Part shown: in pieces, positions 9,553-17,207 of the stretch
How positions within the stretch are numbered: the first letter of the stretch is position 1
Layout of the letters: the number at the start of each line of letters is the position of its first letter
Assembly (NCBI GenBank): GCA_050175155.1
Contig: JBFXJF010000007.1
Coordinates: 45,103 to 109,102 of the forward strand
Source: JBFXJF01 sp050175155
GTDB taxonomy: Bacteria; Bacillota; Bacilli; Tepidibacillales; Tepidibacillaceae
DNA: 64,000 nt
Reading direction: 5' to 3'
Notes under the pieces: generated by a model
The model's database searches: none
What the model was told of the DNA's origin: nothing
What the model saw: the letters and a program-made list of their open reading frames with translations, nothing else
Translations under genes and position numbers: made by a program

Positions 9553-9864
9553 TATTCCAATACCGCATTAACACTATAAATGGAGTGAATATATTAGTAA
9601 ATATTTACAAAAAAACTCGATAAAAGTAGTTATAGCTATATTTATTGATCTTTACTTCTTTAAATCAATTGTACACATATTATACATGAATAAGTTGATA
9701 TAACTTCTAATATTTGCAAAGTGTTATTTGTTATAATTTTCTTATACTTACATATGAATTACAGGGAATACATATAAATATTTAAGGAGGCGAATTTTTT
9801 AGTGTTCTTATCTGCAACAAAGATTCTGCCTAATAATTAATATATTAAAGGAGGTTACATTAGA
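9525..9864 (+). promoter_or_regulatory. Leader region of the 9865 gene: TAAGTT/AACTT palindrome and upstream mini-ORF
   Basis: After the terminator the 340-bp gap holds TAAGTT-GATAT-AACTTC at 9691-9707. A similar TAAGTT/AACTTA element lies ahead of the paralogous 11543 gene. It also holds a mini-ORF at 9802-9840 behind its own AAGGAGG. I see no other gene. Confidence 0.4.
9802..9840 (+). CDS. Possible 12-codon leader peptide
   Basis: GTG TTC TTA opens 12 sense codons that end in TAA, 24 nt before the next gene. AAGGAGG at 9784-9790 is about 11 nt upstream, a longer gap than usual. It may be a leader peptide, or the site may be a remnant. Confidence is low because any short AT-rich frame could look like this. 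Confidence 0.3.
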   Translation: MFLSATKILPNN

Positions 9865-10563
9865 ATGAAATTATCATCAAGGATTCAATTGTTATTAGCT
9901 GTTACAATGTCACTTGTAGCTGTATTTAGTCTTACTTCAGGTGTAGGTACAGTCTGCTTAGCCTTTAGGGCAACAAACTGGAAGCCGTTTGCAAAGCTTG
10001 CTGAATGGGCTTCTGCATATCAAACAATAACTATTGCTACTTTAATTGTTGGCTTTGCAGCTTCGATTATCGCTTATGCATTTATTCGTGGAGAAAAATG
10101 GGCGTATGTTGCGGCGGTGGTTACAGTTATTGTAGGTCTTATTTTTGGAATATGGCATATTCAAACATCCTTGGCTGCTCGTGGAAGTGCAACACCTGGA
10201 AATTTAAAAGTGTATGTTGATGTAATAGCATTGGTTATTTTATTAATAATACGGATACCTACTATATGGAATAAATTAGATTTGAATAATCCAATGGGTA
10301 ATAATAAAGGTTCCTTTAATAACCCAATCGGAATGGCATTTGCATTTGTTGGTTTAGGATTATTAACTACGCCTTTATATGCTGGTCCATCTCATACTTT
10401 TGAAGGAATAAACTATGTAGAGTATCTATTACCTGAACTCTATATTATAGGAGGCATTTTTGTAATTGCCGGTGTAATTCTTATGCTAATGACTAAATTC
10501 GGATTAAATATCGAACGTGGTTTAGGATTTATTTGGCAAAAAGTTTTTGCTAGTAAAGCTTAA
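9865..10563 (+). CDS. 232-residue membrane protein A1, paralog of the 11543 product
   Basis: This is a polytopic protein with about 5-6 hydrophobic segments. I do not recognise a family. It is clearly paralogous to the 11543 product across its whole length. Both share SLTSGVGT-x-C near residue 31, RGEKWAY (about 75-81), IWH/VWH at H98, ARGSATP (about 105-111), and PSHT followed by GINYVEYLLPELYI in the C-terminal third. The invariant Cys and His residues in or near membrane segments would suit cofactor binding or a structural role (inference). The start has an excellent AAAGGAGG. The 10592 gene follows after 28 bp, so they form an operon. Confidence 0.75.
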   Translation: MKLSSRIQLLLAVTMSLVAVFSLTSGVGTVCLAFRATNWKPFAKLAEWASAYQTITIATLIVGFAASIIAYAFIRGEKWAYVAAVVTVIVGLIFGIWHIQTSLAARGSATPGNLKVYVDVIALVILLIIRIPTIWNKLDLNNPMGNNKGSFNNPIGMAFAFVGLGLLTTPLYAGPSHTFEGINYVEYLLPELYIIGGIFVIAGVILMLMTKFGLNIERGLGFIWQKVFASKA

Positions 10564-10591
10564 TAAAATATGTTTTAAGGAGGTTAATTAA

Positions 10592-11290
10592 ATGGCAGTA
10601 ATGTTAGAATATTCGGATACTTTTGCTATGATCGCTGCTTTATTCATGTTATTAATTATGGTTCATAGAATTAATAACTCTAATAGTACGGAGTTAACTT
10701 TATGGTTTTCAGGGATAGTTATGTTAGTTTTAACACTGTTTGTTTTTACAAGTGGACATGGGATTGAGACTGTTGAAGAAGTGACAACGATGAATCCATT
10801 TTTTCTAAGTTTTGTTGCTATGACACTTGCTTTTATGTCTTCTGGGACATTGACACTTCTTGATAAGGCTAAAAAGATTTCGCCTTATTACACAATGCTT
10901 TCCTTATTAGTTGCAATAATATTTAGCTACTCAGCGATTTACGGCTCAGTAACTGCTGAAATATTACTTGCACCATTGTTCTTTATATTAGTAATACCAA
11001 GCTTGGCAATATTAATAATTGCTCCAATTATTGCAGTAGTTAAGAAGTTAGCGAATATTCATATTTTATGGAGTGTTGTTGCTTGGGGAATAATGATATA
11101 TGTCGGATATATTCAATATCAAGAGCTTCCTATGATAGCAGGATATAAAAAAGCTGAACTAACAGCTTTTGAGACTACTATGTTTATTCCTCTGGCTTTA
11201 GCTTTTATTTTCCTTGCATTAGACACAGGTCTTTCAGAATGGAAATTTAATAAAGCGTCTAATAGTCAATCAAACAAATTATCAGTTTAA
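10592..11290 (+). CDS. 232-residue membrane protein B, paralog of the 8904 product
   Basis: This protein has about seven hydrophobic segments and no recognised family. It contains GHGIETVEE (about 54-62) between the second and third segments and KKISPYYT in a cytoplasmic-looking loop. It resembles the shorter 8904 product in segment order and several motifs, but adds about 25 residues. It is co-transcribed behind the 9865 gene with RBS TAAGGAGG, and a strong terminator follows. Because it is encoded next to A1 it may be a partner subunit (inference). Confidence 0.7.
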   Translation: MAVMLEYSDTFAMIAALFMLLIMVHRINNSNSTELTLWFSGIVMLVLTLFVFTSGHGIETVEEVTTMNPFFLSFVAMTLAFMSSGTLTLLDKAKKISPYYTMLSLLVAIIFSYSAIYGSVTAEILLAPLFFILVIPSLAILIIAPIIAVVKKLANIHILWSVVAWGIMIYVGYIQYQELPMIAGYKKAELTAFETTMFIPLALAFIFLALDTGLSEWKFNKASNSQSNKLSV

Positions 11291-11324
11291 TAGGTAAAGT
11301 AATAAAAATTTACTAAAAAAATGA

Positions 11325-11371
11325 AAAAATTTGCGGAGAAGGAGAAAACTTTCTCCGCAAATTTTTTATAA
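11325..11371 (+). terminator. Rho-independent terminator
   Basis: Arms AAAAATTTGCGGAGAA and TTCTCCGCAAATTTTT form a long stem with a T-tract, closing the 9865-11290 unit. Confidence 0.9.
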
Positions 11372-11414
11372 GGTTTTTACAAAAAAATAGCTTAAAAGTT
11401 GCCCTGCACTTAAC

Positions 11415-11435
11415 TAAGTTGTTATACATAACTTA
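11415..11435. promoter_or_regulatory. TAAGTT-N9-AACTTA palindrome upstream of the 11543 gene
   Basis: The perfect 6-bp arms lie about 110 bp before the A2 start. A related element with 5-bp spacing lies upstream of the A1 paralog. It could be an operator, but the regulator is unknown. Confidence 0.35.
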
Positions 11436-11542
11436 CGTATTGTTAATTGAATATTTTTTATATTAATATGGGGGGTATCTGTTATAATTATATTGTTATT
11501 TATAGTTATATTAGTAATTTCTTAAAGGGGGTATATATTAAG

Positions 11543-12238
11543 ATGAAAAACATTTCATCAAGAGTTCAATTATTAGTAGTTGTTATGATGACCCTAGTGG
11601 CTGCAATGAGCCTTACATCTGGAGTTGGAACCACCTGTGTAGCATGGGGAGCTGAGAAATTTAAGGCGTTTGAAATGCTTTCAGCCTATTCAACTACTTA
11701 TCAAACAATTGTAATTGGCACATTAATTGTTGGACTGGCTGCATCAGTTATTACTTATGCTTTCGTTCGCGGCGAAAAATGGGCTTATATTACAGCATTA
11801 ATAACAGTTATTATTGGCTTAGTTATTGGGGTATGGCATGTGGATACTTCAATGACAGCTAGAGGCAGCGCAACACCAGCTAATGTTAGGGTTTATATTG
11901 ATGCTTTAGCATTAATAGTTCTTTTAATTATACGTATGCCTAAAATATGGAATAAAATAGATCTAACAAAACCGATGATTAAAAAGAAGAAGTCATTTAA
12001 TAATCCTATTGGCGTGGCGTTTACATTTGTTGGGTTAGGTTTAGTAACTACGCCTTTATATGCTAGTCCATCTCATACAGTTGATGGCATAAATTACGTA
12101 GAATATTTATTGCCTGAACTTTATATTTACGGAGGAATATCGTTATTTGTGGGATTGGGTTTAATTTTAATGACTAAATTAGATTTAAGAATAGAAAGAG
12201 GTCTAGTATTTATTTGGCAAAAAACTTTTGAGAATTAG
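11543..12238 (+). CDS. 231-residue membrane protein A2, paralog of the 9865 product
   Basis: This is a close paralog of A1, with the same segment pattern and the same conserved residues: C32 in SGVGTTC, H99 in GVWH, ARGSATP, and PSHT before GINYVEYLLPELY. An in-frame ATG at 11447 would add 32 residues, but that leader has no ribosome site. AAAGGGGGT precedes ATG 11543, and the resulting N-terminus matches A1, so I chose 11543. It is transcribed alone, upstream of the first oxidase-like operon. Function is not recognised. The duplication suggests each copy serves a different version of the same complex (inference). Confidence 0.75.
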   Translation: MKNISSRVQLLVVVMMTLVAAMSLTSGVGTTCVAWGAEKFKAFEMLSAYSTTYQTIVIGTLIVGLAASVITYAFVRGEKWAYITALITVIIGLVIGVWHVDTSMTARGSATPANVRVYIDALALIVLLIIRMPKIWNKIDLTKPMIKKKKSFNNPIGVAFTFVGLGLVTTPLYASPSHTVDGINYVEYLLPELYIYGGISLFVGLGLILMTKLDLRIERGLVFIWQKTFEN

Positions 12239-12785
12239 AGTATATTTAATTAGTAAATTTTAACGGTATTTTTAATAAATGTGCACTTTGAAGTGTTTGG
12301 GAAGATAATTAATACTATTTACATACTTATTATATACAAAAGTATGTAAATATCAGAAATTTTAAATTATCTTCTAGCACTTGTCTTTAATATAGTTATT
12401 AATCTTAATATTAGATTGTTGTTTTGTGGTTAACTTATGGCAGGAATAAAAAAAATATTGAAACATGTCGATTAGTGGCATATAATTAAAAAAGGACGCA
12501 TCTTAGATTTTTAAGTACATTCTAATTTTATATATCTATCTTACTGTTGTAGGTATCATATTTACTAAAGGCTGAGTTATTTTTTTGAAAAATAAAAAAT
12601 TCGGTCAAATTATTATTTCTTTTGATTTGGTTGAGAATTCGAGTTATTGGGAGCTCAATTAAATATATAATAAACTCTATTTGGAGATTATTTTAAGGAG
12701 GGATATAATAGAGGGATTTATGGAATTAGACTTTATTATAATCAAAGAAAGTAAAGAGAAAAAGTTAAAATAGGAGGTTTTATTC
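12239..12785 (+). promoter_or_regulatory. Long leader between the 11543 and 12786 genes, with nested inverted repeats and a mini-ORF
   Basis: This 547-bp gap holds a compound hairpin at 12291-12382. It has outer arms GAAGATAATT and AATTATCTTC and an inner perfect 13-bp stem TATTTACATACTT / AAGTATGTAAATA. A possible 17-codon ORF lies at 12720-12773. No T-tract follows the hairpin, so it is not a standard terminator. Most of the remainder is AT-rich and unassigned. Confidence 0.45.
12720..12773 (+). CDS. Possible 17-codon leader ORF before the 12786 gene
   Basis: The ATG opens 17 sense codons encoding a Lys/Glu-rich tail. It ends in TAG, which overlaps the AGGAGG of the next gene. GAGGG lies 4 nt upstream, with AAGGAGG farther away. 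If translated it could couple to the membrane-protein gene. Evidence is limited to position and ribosome site. Confidence 0.3.
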   Translation: MELDFIIIKESKEKKLK

Positions 12786-13628
12786 TTGAAAGAAAAAACA
12801 AATGTAGGTTTATGGCTTTCACTCATTTTAGGTTTTTACGGAATGTTAGGAAGTTTTTATGTATTTGTAATAAGTAACCATTGGATGGAGACTTGGTTAG
12901 CAAAGGCTGGACAGTATAGCGAAGATTTAGGAATGTTTCGTCTTGATGAAGTTTTCATAGTTAAATATGTTCTTCCACCACTTCATGATTTAGCAGTAGC
13001 TGGAAGTGTAATGATGATTGTAGCAGCATATATGTTTTACAAAAAACATAAAAATGCTTGGCATGTTGGTGTAATTGGTAACGTAATAGCAATTCAAGGA
13101 ACAGCTTTTCCAATAGTTGCTGCAGCTAGTGCAGGAATATTTCCGGAATATGTATTAGTATTTCTTCCAGTTTTCATTGGGTTCTTTATTTATATTCTTG
13201 TTGTTCGTAAATTACCTAGTAGAATTCTTTTCTTGGGAACTATCACAGGAATGGCTTATGTATTAACTTTATTTAACGGAATTGCTTCTGCTAGTCGTAT
13301 GTCACAAAGAGAGTTTTTACAAAATGCTCCAGGACTTGCAGTAGACACTCCAATGTTCGCTGCAGTTCAACAACTTAACTGGATTGCAATGATTGTTTGG
13401 GGAATTTTCTTATTCGCACTTTTATTTAATAAAAAATGGTTAATACCTTTGGGATTATTTGCTGCAATACTTGGTGTTGTTGGTGGATTACCGCTTGGTC
13501 TTGAAAGTATGGCTAGTGGTACAACTTTCTCAATGTTTTTAGTTGCACCTATTGTTTCATTATTTATCTTAGTGTTATTATTATTGCCTGCTACAGAAAA
13601 GTACTTAACTTCTGATTGGGCAAAATAA
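12786..13628 (+). CDS. 280-residue membrane protein C1, encoded directly before the first oxidase-like subunit
   Basis: This polytopic protein has about 8 hydrophobic segments. No family is recognised. It is paralogous to the 20449 product. Both share VAGxxxxVAAYxFxxKxxxxA near 70-90, a central PLF/PLR segment, QQLNWI (about 198-203), the block near FxxxxxxKxW, and a C-terminal S-x-F-x-x-xPIVS. This copy has three His residues (in NHW, PLHD and AWHV) that are absent from the 20449 copy. The start is TTG at 12786 with AGGAGG 8-9 nt upstream; no ATG lies nearby. It is 41 bp from the next gene and so probably forms one operon with the oxidase-like protein, the lipoprotein and ctaB. Confidence 0.7.
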   Translation: MKEKTNVGLWLSLILGFYGMLGSFYVFVISNHWMETWLAKAGQYSEDLGMFRLDEVFIVKYVLPPLHDLAVAGSVMMIVAAYMFYKKHKNAWHVGVIGNVIAIQGTAFPIVAAASAGIFPEYVLVFLPVFIGFFIYILVVRKLPSRILFLGTITGMAYVLTLFNGIASASRMSQREFLQNAPGLAVDTPMFAAVQQLNWIAMIVWGIFLFALLFNKKWLIPLGLFAAILGVVGGLPLGLESMASGTTFSMFLVAPIVSLFILVLLLLPATEKYLTSDWAK

Positions 13629-13669
13629 AATAAATTACTCGTTTTTTATATTAAGAGGGAGGGAAGTAA

Positions 13670-15202
13670 ATGTCTAAAACTGGTGGACGTCTACAGTATA
13701 TTTTTACCTCAACTAAAGGGTTAATGTTGCTAGCAATTTCTCTTGTTTCTTTGGTTGCTGCAGTATGGGGTACTTTATCTGGACCAATGGTTGAGTGGGG
13801 AATTAGAGATATTACTGTAGATTTGTTAAACATGGATTTGGTTCAGATCGAACGTGAAGGACGTTTAGTAATGCTTTATCACACGATTGCTATGGCAGTA
13901 ATGGCTACAATCGTGTACATGATTACTGCTCTTGTACCTATGGAGAAGCTTTATCAAGCATGGGCAAATGCTCTTGTAACTGTAGGTTATTTGACAGCAT
14001 TGATTAGTGGATTAGGATTTGCTTATTTTGGTCATGATTATACTTTACATGGTATATATCTGTTAGGAATATCTTTGGTATTCTTTGCTGGTGTAATTCT
14101 TGCTGTGGCAGTATGGCCTTGGAATAAAAATTATTATATTGATCCTAATAGTAAATATGCGCATAGTAAAAAAGGATTTAGCGTTGAACGTCTTGCATTC
14201 TTTACAGCAATAGTTGCAACATTAGGTTCAGCTATGTTAGGTGCTTGGGCTGGTTCTCACTTTGGCGTAGGATTTGAAGCGTTTTTAGGTGAAGATACTG
14301 TTCGTGAACCACACAAAATTTCTTATGATTTAGCTATTATAGGTCACTTGCATATCATGTTGGCATTAATGGGTATTGCAACAACTTTAATTATGGGTCG
14401 TTGGTTAGACTTTAAAGGTATATGGCATAAAATTGGTATGCCTTCAATGGTACTTGGTACTATAACTTTATCTTTAGGTGCTTGGGCGGTTGTACCTTAT
14501 GAGGAGATAGCGCACTGGATTATTTATGTAGGTGCTGTATTCTCAATGTCAGGTGGATTGTTCCTAGTTATTTATGGTTTACCACATATCACTAAAGAAC
14601 GTTTAAAAGAGCAAGGTATTGAAGGAAAAGCAGGTTTCTGGTTAACTTTAAAAGCTCTTTTCCATGATCCACTGAAATTCGGTGTTCAATGGCAAATGAT
14701 ATTTATGAACTTTACAACAAGCTTTGTTGGAATATTCATGGCAATCAAATTAGAGGATATCTTCCGTGCTGAACTTTGGAATCATCGTGAAGAGAGAATC
14801 GAGTTAGCTGGTCACTGGCATATTCTTTCAGCTATCACTGCAATAATGATTTTATTCTTCTTCGCGGACAGAATGGGATTAAAAGGAAAAGCGCGTCAAT
14901 TGTTTGGATGGGTAATTCTTATTGGTTCAGACTTAGCTTTTGCTGCAATAACAATATTCGAGATGAAGAGATTATTTGTTAGTGAATATGCTCAGCAGAC
15001 AATTGTTAATAACTTAATGCTATTAGCAGATATTGGACTAGCTGGAGTTTTAGTATTCTTAGCTGGATTCCTAGTATGGAGAATAATTGATTTATTAAAA
15101 CCAAACGGAATGTGGACTAAAGATCTTAAACAAACAGATTTTCTTGCAAATGATACTTCAGAAACAGTGAAGAAATCATCTGATAAGGAGGTGTCAGTAT
15201 GA
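13670..15202 (+). CDS. Heme-copper oxidase subunit I-like membrane protein 1 (variant active site)
   Basis: The 510 residues form about 12 membrane segments, the size of oxidase subunit I. H71 in GRLVMLYHT lies in helix 2, where heme-copper oxidases place a low-spin heme ligand, and the local pattern resembles cbb3/NOR helix 2. GHWH (H382, H384) opens helix 10, like the GHxH that binds both hemes in the superfamily. GHLH (H226, H228) sits in helix 6. No His-His pair is present in helix 7, which normally supplies two metal ligands. Further conserved sites are GH122DYTLH127G, GSH197, WH253K and NH372RE. The gene lies in an operon with heme O synthase, which supports a heme-copper-type protein. 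The substrate could be NO or O2; this is inference. GAGGGAGG precedes the ATG. Confidence 0.6.
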   Translation: MSKTGGRLQYIFTSTKGLMLLAISLVSLVAAVWGTLSGPMVEWGIRDITVDLLNMDLVQIEREGRLVMLYHTIAMAVMATIVYMITALVPMEKLYQAWANALVTVGYLTALISGLGFAYFGHDYTLHGIYLLGISLVFFAGVILAVAVWPWNKNYYIDPNSKYAHSKKGFSVERLAFFTAIVATLGSAMLGAWAGSHFGVGFEAFLGEDTVREPHKISYDLAIIGHLHIMLALMGIATTLIMGRWLDFKGIWHKIGMPSMVLGTITLSLGAWAVVPYEEIAHWIIYVGAVFSMSGGLFLVIYGLPHITKERLKEQGIEGKAGFWLTLKALFHDPLKFGVQWQMIFMNFTTSFVGIFMAIKLEDIFRAELWNHREERIELAGHWHILSAITAIMILFFFADRMGLKGKARQLFGWVILIGSDLAFAAITIFEMKRLFVSEYAQQTIVNNLMLLADIGLAGVLVFLAGFLVWRIIDLLKPNGMWTKDLKQTDFLANDTSETVKKSSDKEVSV

Positions 15203-16113
15203 GAAAGACTAGTATAATTGTATCAATTCTTATAGTGACTATGCTTTTAGGTGGTTGTGGTACTTTACCTACACCTACTGATGCTATTTATGAATTTACT
15301 TCTTCAGGTGTAGACCCTGATTCATGGGTAGTTGTTCCAGCTGGCGAATTTGTTAAAGGTCAGTTTGAGTTAGATGGGTTTGTTGAAAATGATTATGAAA
15401 TAATGGTTACTGAAGTAACTAATACTCAGTATGCTAAATATTTAAGTGAAGCTTTAGCTGCTGGTACTATTAAAATCAATGAAAGTAATCAAGTGTTAGG
15501 TTTCTATCCTGGGGATGAAAATACTGGTGGTAAACATGAGTATGAAGTTCCTGCACAAGATTATGTTCATATGTCTTTAGATGATCCTGCAAGCCGTATT
15601 AGTTATGACGGTAGTGTTTTCACTGTAAAAGAAGGATATGAAAATCATCCAGTAGCTATGGTTAGTTTCTTTGGAGCTTGGTCATATGCTGAATTTTATG
15701 GATATCGTTTACCAACTGAAAATGAATGGGAAAAAGCTGCTCGTGGAGAAGATAATCGTGCATTTCCATGGGGAGAAGAAGTTGGACATCATTACTTGAA
15801 CTACTACCATAGTGAAGACCCATTTGAAACTGTTGAAAAATATAGTGATACTTCTCCTGTAGGATTCTACAATGGTAACACTTATGGAGATTTTTACACA
15901 GAAGACGCTGTTAGCCCTTACGGATTATATGATATGGCTGGTAACGTTGGTGAGTGGACTTTGGACAAAATTGATGGATATCACTACAGAAGAATTAGAG
16001 GCGGAAACAAGGCATTTTATGAAATTGATTCACGTGTTTGGAAATTCGATAGTGCAGATCCTAAATACGTAAGTCCAAACGTAGGTTTCCGTTGTGTGAG
16101 GGATGTTCAATAG
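15199..16113 (+). CDS. SUMF1/FGE-type lipoprotein coupled to the oxidase-like gene
   Basis: The 304-residue protein begins with a lipoprotein signal (MRKTSIIVSIL then lipobox LGGC, Cys about 20). The rest is one formylglycine-generating-enzyme/sulfatase-modifying domain: VPAGEFVKG (about 46-54), VTEVTNTQYAKYL, LPTENEWEKAARG (about 173-185), GLYDMAGNVGEWT (about 235-247), and GFRCVRD at the end. Most bacterial members are not real FGEs. Related proteins (NirV) accompany copper nitrite reductases. Its ATG overlaps the upstream stop by 4 nt, so it is translationally coupled to the oxidase-like gene and probably forms an extracytoplasmic partner (inference). The Cys pair of true FGE is not evident. 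Confidence 0.85.
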   Translation: MRKTSIIVSILIVTMLLGGCGTLPTPTDAIYEFTSSGVDPDSWVVVPAGEFVKGQFELDGFVENDYEIMVTEVTNTQYAKYLSEALAAGTIKINESNQVLGFYPGDENTGGKHEYEVPAQDYVHMSLDDPASRISYDGSVFTVKEGYENHPVAMVSFFGAWSYAEFYGYRLPTENEWEKAARGEDNRAFPWGEEVGHHYLNYYHSEDPFETVEKYSDTSPVGFYNGNTYGDFYTEDAVSPYGLYDMAGNVGEWTLDKIDGYHYRRIRGGNKAFYEIDSRVWKFDSADPKYVSPNVGFRCVRDVQ

Positions 16114-16125
16114 GAGGGGAGTTTC

Positions 16126-17022
16126 ATGACTAACCATAGTAATTCCAACATTGTTAAAGAGAAAGTGGGTTTTTTTGAACTACTGAAGGAATATTGGACA
16201 TTAATTAAATCAAAGCAAACATATCTGTTAGTTATAACGGGATGGGCTGGGTTTAGTAGTGCGAAATGTCCTGTAGTAGGCTGGGAAACTTCACTGGCGA
16301 TATTAGGAAGCTTATTTTTAGCTATAAGTGGTTGTACAATATTTAATATGGTATATGATCGAGATATTGACTCGATAATGTCTAGAACTCAAAAAAGACC
16401 ATTATCAACTGGACGGATTACTGTACCAAATGCGATACTTGCGGCTAGTATTATTGCCGGTTTAGGTGTTGGTTGGGCGTTTACTATTGATGTTTTATAT
16501 GGGTGGATAATCTTAGCAGGTTTGTTTTTAGATGCCGTCATATATACTGTAACGTTAAAGAGATATACACCTTATTCAATTATTTACGGTGGATTATCTG
16601 GTGGAATGCCTATTTTAGCTGGTAGAAGCCTTGGGTTAGGGTATATAGACGTAATTGGAGTATTATTAGCTTTAGCAATAGTGTTTTGGATACCTACTCA
16701 TATAATGACATTTAGTATTAAATATGCTGATCAATATGAAAAAGCTGGTATTCCAACTTTTCCATCAGCCTATGGTGTTGATACTACAAGAAAAGTAATT
16801 GCATGGTCAACCGTTTTAGCAAGTTTTGCTATGATTACGGTAGCCTATCTACTGGAATTACAGGGATACTATTTTATGTGTCTAGTATTATTTAGTCTAG
16901 CACTAATTAGTTTAGCAACTATTACCGTATTTAAGAAATCACTTAAGTTAAATTTTAGTTTGTTTAAAGCGGCTTCTCTATACATGTTGGGGTCTATGCT
17001 CCTATTAATATTTGCGGTATAA
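16126..17022 (+). CDS. ctaB: Protoheme IX farnesyltransferase (heme O synthase)
   Basis: The 298-residue UbiA-superfamily membrane enzyme has about 8-9 segments. The first Asp motif is NMVYDRDIDSIMSRT (about 74-88) followed by RPL. The second conserved block is YTVTLKRYTPYS followed by GGLSGGMP (about 144-169). These are the diagnostic CtaB/CyoE motifs. It farnesylates heme b to heme O, a cofactor used only by heme-copper oxidases so far as known. Its place as last gene of the operon after the oxidase-like subunit and the lipoprotein is the strongest contextual evidence that the cluster encodes a heme-copper-type enzyme. No CtaA (heme A synthase) is in the window. RBS GGAGGGGAG precedes the ATG. 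Confidence 0.93.
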   Translation: MTNHSNSNIVKEKVGFFELLKEYWTLIKSKQTYLLVITGWAGFSSAKCPVVGWETSLAILGSLFLAISGCTIFNMVYDRDIDSIMSRTQKRPLSTGRITVPNAILAASIIAGLGVGWAFTIDVLYGWIILAGLFLDAVIYTVTLKRYTPYSIIYGGLSGGMPILAGRSLGLGYIDVIGVLLALAIVFWIPTHIMTFSIKYADQYEKAGIPTFPSAYGVDTTRKVIAWSTVLASFAMITVAYLLELQGYYFMCLVLFSLALISLATITVFKKSLKLNFSLFKAASLYMLGSMLLLIFAV

Positions 17023-17027
17023 GTTCA

Positions 17028-17064
17028 AAAAAAGACAAGAGAAAAGTTCTCTTGTCTTTTTTTT
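17028..17064 (+). terminator. Rho-independent terminator after ctaB
   Basis: Arms AAAAGACAAGAGAA and TTCTCTTGTCTTTT are followed by a T-tract. Confidence 0.9.
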
Positions 17065-17207
17065 GTACAAGTTATATAAATTGTTTAATCAGGAGAAAGA
17101 GAAATCTTTCTTCTGATTATATTTAAAAGAAGTATTATATTAATGAAATTATTGGTAAATAATAGAAGGGGAAAGTTTATTTTTATATTTTATAAGGAGG
17201 TTAGTTT

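Noticed and set aside
11447..11542. N-terminal extension of the 11543 protein from an upstream ATG
   Set aside because: There is no ribosome site, and the paralog 9865 starts at the position matching 11543.
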